Shown piece by piece: positions 1 through 7,448 of a stretch of DNA of 64,000 nt. Below the pieces are notes generated by a model. The model saw nothing but the letters and a program-made list of their open reading frames with translations. It was not told the DNA's origin and searched no databases. Position 1 is the first letter of the stretch; each line of letters opens with the position of its first letter. Source of the DNA: an uncultured Bacteroidales bacterium (GTDB lineage Bacteria > Bacteroidota > Bacteroidia > Bacteroidales > UBA932); the NCBI GenBank assembly GCA_944325505.1, contig CALVAJ010000001.1:1-64000 (forward strand), in the 5' to 3' direction. The translations under genes and the position numbers were made by a program.

Positions 1-8
1 GGCAAAAT

Positions 9-33
9 CCTGAGCAACTTTTTGTTGCTCAGG
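9..33. terminator. Intrinsic terminator hairpin, probably bidirectional
   Basis: A perfect 10-base inverted repeat (CCTGAGCAAC and GTTGCTCAGG) surrounds a TTTTT loop. It sits 44 bases beyond the stop codon of the minus-strand CpXC gene and could also end a gene left of the window. On the minus strand it is followed by GATTTTG, a poor U-tract, so its strength is uncertain. Confidence 0.55.
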
Positions 34-76
34 TACTTATAAAATAAGTTAAACTAAAATGCTGCGGAATTTAGGT

Positions 77-739
77 TTATCTGAAATATCCGGACAGCCA
101 TTCTGAATCCACTTTCGCGAACCCTTCGTCCGGCTTTATCCCTGTGTTTCTCTGCAGGATTCCGCAGCAGTCTTCATAGACATTGTACCCGATGGTGTAA
201 TTTTTCATCTGCCCTTCTTCAGGATAGACGAATGTTATTGATTTGCTGTCCCCCGACCGGTCGAGACGGAAAAAATGCAGCTGCATCTGCAGAATCCTTT
301 TTGCCGCTTCTTCATCGGAAGACTTTGAAGCCAGCTCCATCTTAAGGACATATTTGCACAGTTCCACAGTCACATCGTCCAGACCGCTGTCGAAGATGAG
401 CACTTTTTCCATAAGGGAACCCGTATCGGTCACCCTGCGGAGCGTATAGTTCCCTATCGCCTTGGCATGCAGGGATATTGAGTGCATCTGGGTTTCAGAT
501 ACGTTTTCATCCTGCAGCAGCCAGACCATCAGTTTTTTTTCAGGGTCATGGTACAGAGTGTCGTACTTCGCCAGGTTGACCTGTCCGCATGATGGGCATT
601 TCCACAGGAACAGCGACCCGTCCTTGACCTTTTCCTTTAAAGAAGGGTCTTCAGCCGTGTTTATGCTTTTATACATGGTGAGACCGGTGCGGTTCCCGCA
701 TCGGCTGCAGGTGGCGATGCTTTCTGTTTTTATTGACAT
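77..739 (-). CDS. CpXC-domain zinc-binding protein of unknown function
   Basis: A 220-residue soluble protein with two metal-binding knuckles near its N-terminus, C11-x2-C14 and C48-P-x-C51. This is the pattern of the CpXC family, whose biochemical role is not established. The rest (about residues 60-220) has no motif I recognise and no signal peptide or membrane segment. The frame stays open to an upstream ATG at 808, but the family begins with the short stretch before the first CxxC, so I chose the ATG at 739. A minus-strand TACCTTTG at 760-767 fits the Bacteroidetes -7 element and would give a short leader to that start; no clear TTTG lies upstream of it. Divergent from the yeiH-like gene. 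Family assignment is fairly sure; function unknown. Confidence 0.75.
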   Translation of the reverse strand: MSIKTESIATCSRCGNRTGLTMYKSINTAEDPSLKEKVKDGSLFLWKCPSCGQVNLAKYDTLYHDPEKKLMVWLLQDENVSETQMHSISLHAKAIGNYTLRRVTDTGSLMEKVLIFDSGLDDVTVELCKYVLKMELASKSSDEEAAKRILQMQLHFFRLDRSGDSKSITFVYPEEGQMKNYTIGYNVYEDCCGILQRNTGIKPDEGFAKVDSEWLSGYFR

Positions 740-792
740 GATAATCCCGATTAGACCGCCAAAGGTACTAAAATCGTCTGATATTGCCATGG

Positions 793-823
793 TTTGGAAT
801 TTTTCCAAAATGGCGTAACTTTG
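793..823 (+). promoter_or_regulatory. Bacteroidetes housekeeping promoter for the YeiH-type transporter
   Basis: TTTG at 793-796, 19 bases, then TAACTTTG at 816-823: an exact match to the TTTG/TAnnTTTG consensus. The start codon follows at 846, leaving a leader of roughly 15 bases. Confidence 0.8.
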
Positions 824-845
824 CAGCCTTTAAAAAACGCTGTAT

Positions 846-2084
846 ATGAAAAAATGGTTGAGACAGTTCGCTTCTGAAGACTGGATAATAGTCTTTGCGG
901 GAGCGGTAATCCTGGCACTGGCATGCATATTCCCTGAAGTGATGCCACAGATGCCGGCATCGCTCAAGACAGGGGAGGACTGGCTTTCTGCCGGATATAT
1001 GTTCCTTTTCGTCCTGCTGCTTACGTATGTGACATCTGCATTGCTGCACAGGCCGCTGAAATGGATTCTTCCGTCGCTTTTGGTCATTTTCGGACTCACT
1101 CTTGCGGCCCAGCTCATCGCTTCCATTCCGGCAGTCAAGGAACTCGGATTCGAGTCCGTGTTTTTTGCGGTTATACTCGGACTGCTGATAAGCAATTTAT
1201 TCAAAGTGCCCGAATGGCTGAAATCAGCCGTACAGAGCGAGTTCTATATAAAGATAGGGATTATCTGTCTGGGCTCTACGATACTTTTCGGGGAGGTGAT
1301 GAAGTCCGGGGCATACGGACTTGCCCAGTCGCTGATAGTCGTATTCACCGTATGGTATTTCGCTTTCTGGTTCGGCAGGAAGATGAGGATAGATCCTGAG
1401 ATGGGGACTATGGTCTCGAGTGCGGTGTCGATATGCGGAGTGTCTGCCGCCATCGCCACTTGCGGAGTTATAAAAGGGGACAACAAGAAACTCTCCTATG
1501 TCATTTCGCTTGTACTTATAATCGCCATACCGATGATGTACCTGCTGCCGTGGCTGGCGAATCTTATGGGGCTGAGCGAGGAAGTGGCCGGAGCATGGCT
1601 CGGAGGTACGATAGACACTACGGGAGCCGTTGCCGCATCGGGGACTCTGGTCGGTGAGACGGCTGCCAAAACTGCCGTCATTGTCAAGTCTTCGCAGAAT
1701 GTCCTTCTGGGCGTTGCCGCGTTCATCATCTCGCTGATGTGGTCCTATCAGGGGAAGGACCATGCTGAAAAGCCTACTCTCGGGGTCATCTGGGACAGGT
1801 TCCCGAAATTCGTGGTAGGTTTTATCCTTGCTTCGCTCGTATTCAGTTTCTGCCTGGACACCGAGACGGCAAAGGCTGTGGGAAAAGTGACAAAGGGATT
1901 CCAGAACACCCTGTTCAGTGTCGCTTTTGTCTGCATAGGTCTTGAGACGAGGTTCAGGGAGATATTCAGCAAAGAGAACCGCACACCTTTGAAGGTCTTT
2001 CTTGTGGCACAGACCTTCAACATTTTCGTAACCCTTGTCGTTGCCTGGATTATTTTCGGTCTGATAAAGCCGATGCTTGGATAA
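846..2084 (+). CDS. YeiH-family putative sulfate exporter
   Basis: A 412-residue polytopic inner-membrane protein of the UPF0324/YeiH family (Cons_hypoth698). Hydrophobic segments run almost throughout, about ten or eleven of them, separated by short charged loops. The conserved small-residue stretch with SICGVSAAIA (around residues 195-210) and the later TTGAVAASGT segment are typical of the family. Members are annotated as putative sulfate exporters, but the substrate is poorly supported experimentally, so transport of a small anion is family-based inference. The gene has its own consensus promoter, stands alone, and meets the minus-strand propeller gene tail to tail over a shared hairpin. 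Confidence 0.85.
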   Translation: MKKWLRQFASEDWIIVFAGAVILALACIFPEVMPQMPASLKTGEDWLSAGYMFLFVLLLTYVTSALLHRPLKWILPSLLVIFGLTLAAQLIASIPAVKELGFESVFFAVILGLLISNLFKVPEWLKSAVQSEFYIKIGIICLGSTILFGEVMKSGAYGLAQSLIVVFTVWYFAFWFGRKMRIDPEMGTMVSSAVSICGVSAAIATCGVIKGDNKKLSYVISLVLIIAIPMMYLLPWLANLMGLSEEVAGAWLGGTIDTTGAVAASGTLVGETAAKTAVIVKSSQNVLLGVAAFIISLMWSYQGKDHAEKPTLGVIWDRFPKFVVGFILASLVFSFCLDTETAKAVGKVTKGFQNTLFSVAFVCIGLETRFREIFSKENRTPLKVFLVAQTFNIFVTLVVAWIIFGLIKPMLG

Positions 2085-2099
2085 TTCCGGTATATTAAA

Positions 2100-2119
2100 C
2101 CTGCCGTTATTGCGGCAGG
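2100..2119. terminator. Shared hairpin between convergent genes
   Basis: CCTGCCG - TTATTG - CGGCAGG forms a 7-base stem between the yeiH-like gene and the convergent propeller gene, overlapping the stop codon of the latter. On the minus strand it is followed by TTTAATAT. Neither side has a strong U-tract, so termination is likely but modest. Confidence 0.5.
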
Positions 2120-5088
2120 CTTATGCTGAATACGGGACCGATGTAGTGGTGTCCGGCTACAGCTCCTGCGGCAGCAAGGCTGTTGAAAGATTTTCCGCTG
2201 TTGTATGAGTACGTAATTCCGATCTGGATCGGAGTTCCTATCCAGAAAAAGCACCCGAATTCCACCGCGGCGGATACTCCTGTCGAGAAAAGGTTTCCTC
2301 CAGGGAATACGGACATGTCGAAATGCGGAGTGATGATCGCCCGTTTGACATAAAATGCGGAAGTTATGTTGAAATCGCCGAGATAGACCGGAATGGCATA
2401 TTCCGCGGTAAACTTGTAGCTGGAAGAGAATCCGTTCATGTATGATGAAAGGATTCCGTCTGACCTGAAGCCCCGCGGGAGAGTATTTGCTATGCCGGAC
2501 GAAAACAGGGACTCCCTGTCCGTCTGCCACTGACCGGTAGCCGTAAGCCTGAATCCATGGGTGGTGAAAAAGCCGGGCAGATAACCGTAGGCATATGCAT
2601 AGGCTACAGGGGAGAAATAGTCTGAAAGCCCGAGATATCCTGATATTCCACCCTCGATTCCGATACCCCAGTCCGGATAGATTTCAGAAGCGGCTTTCCC
2701 GAGCATGGTGTATGCCCTGAGGGAAGCTGTCAGGCTCTGTTCCGGTTTCCCTATATACAGGTCATTCCCGGCCGACCATGCAATCTGCGGGACCACTCCG
2801 CGATACCATCCTCCGGAGGAGAAATTGAACGGGATATATGCGGCTACCCTGCCACGCACGGAAGGAAGTGCGGACGCACGTGACCGGATTGACAGCAGAT
2901 ACGTGTTCCGGTCGGCTTTTTCTATCAGCAGGAAGTTGTTCCTGGCAGCTCTGTCATTGACATCGATAGAGGCTTCAATAACCGGATAAAGCCCGGAATA
3001 TGTGAACGTTGCATGTCCGGAATGTCTCCATGAACTTCTGTCGTACGGGTCCGGATGGGCGGAATATCCGAAATTCGCCGTAAAAGTACCCAGGCTGTTC
3101 TGTACGACGGCTGCCGCTCCGGGCGAAAGCATATCATAGAAATAGTCGTAGCTCAGGTTCTTGATATTGTCATAGTTGAAATATACCGGGGCCCAGGAAT
3201 GGATGTTGAAAAGATGCGGGAATTTGCGGTAGCGCTCCGGAGAGGAAATCTCAATATGCGCGGTATCGGAAATCATGTCTGCTCCTGCGGTTGCCTGCCG
3301 TTCCTGCTCCGACAGCTTCTCCGCTACCGTGTATATGTATTTTTCCGAAAAATCCACTTTCTTCCATGGCAGGGAGTCCGAGTCTGTCCTGCTCAGGACG
3401 GCTCCGTCATGCGTTGCTGCCGAATAATAAAGTGCTTTCCCGTCAGGACTGAACTGGAAAGCGTCCGCTCCATAAGGGGTGGAAGTCACCTGGTATGTTT
3501 CGCCTGAATGCGGGTCGAGGATATACATTTCATTGACACCGGTACGGTCGCTGGTGAAGGAAATTTTCCCGTTCACGCTTCTCAGGCCGTTGATTTTGAC
3601 GGGTTCCGCCTTAAGTACAGGGGTAAGGGAAGGACTGCCGGCGGCGGAGTCGGCGGACACGCCGTATATCCCGAATCCGGATTCGGAGATTCCCGAAACA
3701 TACAGCTCCCCTCCCGCCCAGACGGACTCGACTATCTGCAGGGAGTCGGGAGCGCAGATTTCTTTCACTTCCTTTCCTTCCATGTCCGTGACAAGTATCC
3801 TGCTTCCGCCTTCTACAGGGTATCCGGTCATGGCCAGAAGCCCGAGACTGTCGGATACGCTCGGGTTGAAGAATTTGCCCTGCCGGGTGATATTTACTGT
3901 CTTCCGGCGTTCTATGTCGTAATATCTTATTTTCGAATTGATCTTATGTCCCCAACGTGCGTCCGGAACGGATTCGCTCCAGTACAGCCTTCCCGAGGAT
4001 GAATATTCCAGCTTGCCCGTTGCGGATGCGAAGGCCCTGAGCCGTTTGCCTTTGCCGGAAGAATAACCGTATTGCATCAGCGTCCTGCTCCTGTCGATTC
4101 CGCTTCTGAGCGTAAACAGCCCTTGTGGCGTGGCAACGGTGCCGGCGTATTCCGTATATCTTCTTGTCCTTTCTTCCGGGACCCTTGAAGATTCCATGAA
4201 AGGGGCACGTTTCTGCCGGTCCTCCGCCCACATCTGCGCGTAGAAGTCCATTACCTCGTTGAATGTCTCCCGGACATTCATTCCGCTGACCTGCCTGGTG
4301 ACTGTATTTTCGAAAAACATGTTGTATGGTCTTCTTGCTGCATAATGAAGGTATCTCGATGTGTAGTCGGGGCAGTCATACAGGTACCGGATACCGCTGA
4401 TATACAAGTAACCGAGAGAATACTCATTCGGCGTATAATATCTGTAGGAGCCGTATTTCCACTGCTTTGAACGCCTTACATCTCCGTTGTCCGCTGCAAT
4501 CATATACCAGTTGAGCAGGTCGGCTGTCCGTCCTCTTCCCGAGCGGGAAAGGGCGGTCTCGGCTACTACCGCATCGCCTTCAAGCATCCATTTGCTGGGA
4601 TAGAGCCCTGCGACTGCCCCTGTCCACATCTGTCCGAAAATCCAGTTGAACGGCCTGAACACATGACTCATCCCCTGCTGCATCTGGGCGACATGCCTGG
4701 ACTCGTGGATGGCCAGGTTCATTTCCCACGGCATGGGCTCGGGAGAATAGGCTGACGGGGCAGTGTAAAGTTCCATGCGCTTGGGGGCCCATACTACCAC
4801 TCCGTTTGAGTTGGCATTGTAGGCATGCAGTATTACGGGCATCCTGCCTGACGTAAGTTCTCCGGGGAAGTATCCGGCCGTACGGCCTACAGCAAGCCGG
4901 TATTTCTCCAGATTCCTGCCGTATACTGCCGCCAGCGAGTCCAGGCCTTCAGGATACAGAATGCTATAGTGTTCGGTCGTAACCCGGTACCATTTAAGAG
5001 ACCCCGGATCGTCCCCTGTCATATAGAACTGGGCTCCGGCCCGGAAGGAGAACAATATTATCAGTATGGCGGTAAAAAGAAATCTCAT
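2107..5088 (-). CDS. Exported HExxH metallopeptidase-like protein with TolB-type propeller and barrel-like C-terminus
   Basis: A 993-residue exported protein starting with a clear Sec signal peptide (hydrophobic residues 3-16, ending AGAQ). The N-terminal third contains H128-E-S-R-H132 followed by L169-E170-G about 40 residues later, the arrangement of a gluzincin zinc peptidase. The middle (about 330-600) holds repeats of the type found in TolB/WD40-like propellers (SPDGKALYYS, TSDRTGVNEMYI). The last 350 residues are rich in alternating hydrophobic and aromatic strands, resembling an outer-membrane beta barrel. I infer a cell-envelope protein with a possible peptidase head; substrate unknown. 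An exact consensus promoter lies just upstream. No close functional relative is recognised by eye. Confidence 0.75.
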   Translation of the reverse strand: MRFLFTAILIILFSFRAGAQFYMTGDDPGSLKWYRVTTEHYSILYPEGLDSLAAVYGRNLEKYRLAVGRTAGYFPGELTSGRMPVILHAYNANSNGVVVWAPKRMELYTAPSAYSPEPMPWEMNLAIHESRHVAQMQQGMSHVFRPFNWIFGQMWTGAVAGLYPSKWMLEGDAVVAETALSRSGRGRTADLLNWYMIAADNGDVRRSKQWKYGSYRYYTPNEYSLGYLYISGIRYLYDCPDYTSRYLHYAARRPYNMFFENTVTRQVSGMNVRETFNEVMDFYAQMWAEDRQKRAPFMESSRVPEERTRRYTEYAGTVATPQGLFTLRSGIDRSRTLMQYGYSSGKGKRLRAFASATGKLEYSSSGRLYWSESVPDARWGHKINSKIRYYDIERRKTVNITRQGKFFNPSVSDSLGLLAMTGYPVEGGSRILVTDMEGKEVKEICAPDSLQIVESVWAGGELYVSGISESGFGIYGVSADSAAGSPSLTPVLKAEPVKINGLRSVNGKISFTSDRTGVNEMYILDPHSGETYQVTSTPYGADAFQFSPDGKALYYSAATHDGAVLSRTDSDSLPWKKVDFSEKYIYTVAEKLSEQERQATAGADMISDTAHIEISSPERYRKFPHLFNIHSWAPVYFNYDNIKNLSYDYFYDMLSPGAAAVVQNSLGTFTANFGYSAHPDPYDRSSWRHSGHATFTYSGLYPVIEASIDVNDRAARNNFLLIEKADRNTYLLSIRSRASALPSVRGRVAAYIPFNFSSGGWYRGVVPQIAWSAGNDLYIGKPEQSLTASLRAYTMLGKAASEIYPDWGIGIEGGISGYLGLSDYFSPVAYAYAYGYLPGFFTTHGFRLTATGQWQTDRESLFSSGIANTLPRGFRSDGILSSYMNGFSSSYKFTAEYAIPVYLGDFNITSAFYVKRAIITPHFDMSVFPGGNLFSTGVSAAVEFGCFFWIGTPIQIGITYSYNSGKSFNSLAAAGAVAGHHYIGPVFSISLPQ

Positions 5089-5113
5089 ATGCCGGCAGGG
5101 AAAATTCCGGCGG

Positions 5114-5145
5114 CAAATCTAATTATTTTTATAATTTTGCCCAAA
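5114..5145 (-). promoter_or_regulatory. Consensus promoter for the HExxH/propeller gene
   Basis: On the minus strand TTTG (5142-5145), 20 bases, then TAGATTTG (5114-5121), 26 bases before the start codon at 5088. A plus-strand TAATTTTG (5132-5139) inside the same interval may serve the divergent lipoprotein gene, but it lacks a TTTG partner. Confidence 0.75.
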
Positions 5146-5191
5146 CGGTCTTCCTGTTTAATCGGCAGACCGCCGGAAATTATATACGATT

Positions 5192-6172
5192 ATGGCAAAC
5201 TGTAATGATTTAAGGGGCATAACTGCCGGGTTTACGGCGCTTTATATTATGCTGGCCACAGGCTGCGGCGGCTCCGGGGCAGGGAAATTCCAGCCGCATG
5301 CTTTCCCCGTTCCCGATGTCCCGGCCATGGTGACATCGATGGAAGATGCGAAAGAGTATTTCATCCTGAATTACTGGAATGAATTTACGGATACTTCGGC
5401 ACTGTATCCGTGCGACTCTGCCGTTGTCAACGGAGTGCTTAAAGAAGAAGTGGAGCAGGCTCTGGCGGACTGGCTGGCATTTGTCGGCAGCGCATCCCCG
5501 GAGCTGTCTGAAAAGTCGATGGCTGTCCTGTTCGACAGGATATCGGCCTGCGAGGCCAGGGATACGGCTTCCTCTGTCTTTGAAACCGTTTCTTCTCTGA
5601 TTGAAAAATATCTTTATGACCCTAATTCTCCGCTGAGAAACGAAGACCTTTATCTTCCTTTTGCGACAAGGATGGCCTCTTGCCGGCTTGTTGCTCCTGC
5701 ACGCAGGGAAGCATACGGGTATGATGCCGGAATGTGTTCTCTCAACCGTACGGGGACTCCGGCTGCGGACTTTTCCTTCAGTGACAAGGACGGGCGCATA
5801 CGCACCCTTTACAGCCTGAATGCGGATTTTACCCTTCTGTTTTTCAGCAATCCCGGATGCGAGGCCTGCAAGTATATCATCGATGAACTGAAATCGGATC
5901 CCGTGCTGGAGTCTATGGTATCTTCAGGAAAGGTGGCTGTCGCCAATATCTATATCGACGAGGACATTGAATCGTGGTACGGCTACCAGAACATCTATCC
6001 GAAGGAATGGTACAACGGATATGATCCGAACTTCATCATCCGTACAGACCTTCTGTACAATGTCAGGGCCATCCCTTCCCTCTATCTTCTTGACCGGGAC
6101 AAGAAAGTAATACTGAAAGACGCTCCGGACATCAGGGTATTCTCATACCTTCACGGCATTGCGGAACAATGA
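5192..6172 (+). CDS. Thioredoxin-like lipoprotein with a DUF5106-type N-terminal region
   Basis: A 326-residue protein whose N-terminal hydrophobic segment ends in a lipobox-like ATGC with cysteine 25, so it is probably a lipoprotein on the periplasmic side. Residues 45-180 form a helical region like that found ahead of thioredoxin folds in Bacteroidetes (DUF5106-like). The C-terminal part (about 188-326) is thioredoxin-like, with FFSNPGC-E-A-C at C223 and C226 and a cis-proline segment RAIPSLYLLD. The likely role is thiol-disulfide exchange or reduction in the envelope; the partner is unknown. It diverges from the propeller gene and is followed by an independent galM promoter. Confidence 0.75.
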   Translation: MANCNDLRGITAGFTALYIMLATGCGGSGAGKFQPHAFPVPDVPAMVTSMEDAKEYFILNYWNEFTDTSALYPCDSAVVNGVLKEEVEQALADWLAFVGSASPELSEKSMAVLFDRISACEARDTASSVFETVSSLIEKYLYDPNSPLRNEDLYLPFATRMASCRLVAPARREAYGYDAGMCSLNRTGTPAADFSFSDKDGRIRTLYSLNADFTLLFFSNPGCEACKYIIDELKSDPVLESMVSSGKVAVANIYIDEDIESWYGYQNIYPKEWYNGYDPNFIIRTDLLYNVRAIPSLYLLDRDKKVILKDAPDIRVFSYLHGIAEQ

Positions 6173-6193
6173 TTTTCCGGCAGGGTAAATAAA

Positions 6194-6225
6194 TTTGCTC
6201 TGCTCTCGGCTTCTGCATATCTTTG
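6194..6225 (+). promoter_or_regulatory. Consensus promoter for aldose 1-epimerase
   Basis: TTTG at 6194-6197, 20 bases, TATCTTTG at 6218-6225; the start codon is at 6254. Exact consensus match. Confidence 0.8.
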
Positions 6226-6253
6226 TTTGTTATAACATTAATCCAAAATAACC

Positions 6254-7306
6254 ATGAGCATAGAAAAAGAACTCTGGGGCAAGTCCCCTTGCGGCAAGGA
6301 AATTTATCGTTATACATTGAAAAACGACAGCGGAGCCTACGTCCGGCTTTCAAGCGTGGGAGCAGGAATCGTTGAGGTGGTTGTCCCTGACAGGGACGGG
6401 AAACTGGCGGATGTCGCCCTCGGATATAAGGATCCTCTGAGCTATTTCGATGACGGCCCTTGTGCTGGGAAAGTCCCCGGCCGGTATGCCAACAGGATAG
6501 CAAAAGGCCGTTTTACCCTTGAGGGCAAAGAATATACGCTTCCGGTCAACAATGGTCCCAATCACCTGCACGGCGGACCCCAAGGGTTCCAGAATCAGGT
6601 ATGGGAGAGCCGCATACATGAAGACGGAGTCGAATTCATGTACTATTCCCAGGATGGGGAGATGGGGTACCCGGGTGCCCTGAAAGCCGTTGTCCGCTAC
6701 GAATGGAGCGAAGAAAACGAGTTGAGGCTCACCCTTACGGCTGAAACTGATGCCCCTACGGTGGTGAACCTTACCAACCACGCCTATTTCAATCTGAACG
6801 GGGAAGGGAGCGGAAGCGTCCTCGGGCACGAGCTCAGGCTGAATGCTTCCGAATATCTCCCTACGGATGATTCTCTCATTCCGGCAGGGGAAAGCGAGCC
6901 GGTTGCCGGAACACCTATGGATTTTGTTGTGGCAAAACCTCTCGGACGGGACATCAAGGCGGATTTTCCTGCACTGAAATACGGTAAGGGATATGACAAC
7001 TGCTGGGTAATCGACGGATACGAACCCGGACAGCTGCAGACGGCAGCAGAGCTTTATGCCCCTGAAAGCGGCCGCCTGCTGGAAGTAGTCACAACACAGC
7101 CCGGAGTGCAGGTCTACACCGGAAACTGGCTTGCCGGATGCCCTGAAGGCAAGTGCGGACGCAGCTATAACGACTATGACGGTGTAGCCGTCGAGTGCCA
7201 GCACTTCCCTGATTCTCCCAATCATCCTGACTATCCTTCCACAGTCCTCCGTCCGGGAGAGACTTTCGAAGAGGCGATAATCTTCGCTTTCAAGGTAAGA
7301 CAGTAA
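6254..7306 (+). CDS. galM: Cytoplasmic aldose 1-epimerase (galactose mutarotase)
   Basis: A 350-residue enzyme that interconverts the alpha and beta anomers of aldoses such as galactose, the entry step of the Leloir pathway. The fold is the galactose mutarotase beta-sandwich. Active-site residues are visible: the substrate-binding His in NHLHGG (H104/H106), the general acid H176 in NLTNHAYFN and the general base E314 in VECQHFPDSPNHP. Other family signatures are GRYANRI and the LPTD segment. There is no signal peptide, so it acts in the cytoplasm, unlike the lipoprotein paralog at 61564-62727. It is a single-gene transcript with its own consensus promoter and a downstream hairpin. Confidence 0.93.
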   Translation: MSIEKELWGKSPCGKEIYRYTLKNDSGAYVRLSSVGAGIVEVVVPDRDGKLADVALGYKDPLSYFDDGPCAGKVPGRYANRIAKGRFTLEGKEYTLPVNNGPNHLHGGPQGFQNQVWESRIHEDGVEFMYYSQDGEMGYPGALKAVVRYEWSEENELRLTLTAETDAPTVVNLTNHAYFNLNGEGSGSVLGHELRLNASEYLPTDDSLIPAGESEPVAGTPMDFVVAKPLGRDIKADFPALKYGKGYDNCWVIDGYEPGQLQTAAELYAPESGRLLEVVTTQPGVQVYTGNWLAGCPEGKCGRSYNDYDGVAVECQHFPDSPNHPDYPSTVLRPGETFEEAIIFAFKVRQ

Positions 7307-7395
7307 AACAAGAGAGGGCAACTCAAAAGGATTTTTCCCTTCGTGAGAAAATTGAGTATTTGAAACAAGACTCCATCAGGAGTACGGATAATAAA

Positions 7396-7423
7396 GGGGT
7401 GAGTCAGACTTTTGACCCACCCC
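7396..7423. terminator. Bidirectional terminator between galM and the EF-G paralog
   Basis: GGGGTG-A-GTCA, loop GACTTT, TGAC-C-CACCCC: a ten-pair stem with one mismatch. It is followed by GCTATTTTTC on the plus strand and by TTTATTATCC on the minus strand. It lies between the convergent galM and EF-G-like genes. The bases between galM and the hairpin (7307-7395) hold no gene I can see. Confidence 0.65.
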
Positions 7424-7448
7424 TGCTATTTTTCACTTGTCTGTCTGC

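Noticed and set aside
6350-7321. A 323-codon minus-strand frame opposite galM
   Set aside because: galM has all catalytic residues and a consensus promoter; the antisense frame has neither.
7307-7395. Possible insertion-sequence remnant downstream of galM
   Set aside because: The stretch is short and has no transposase fragment or paired inverted repeats apart from the terminator; nothing supports a mobile origin.
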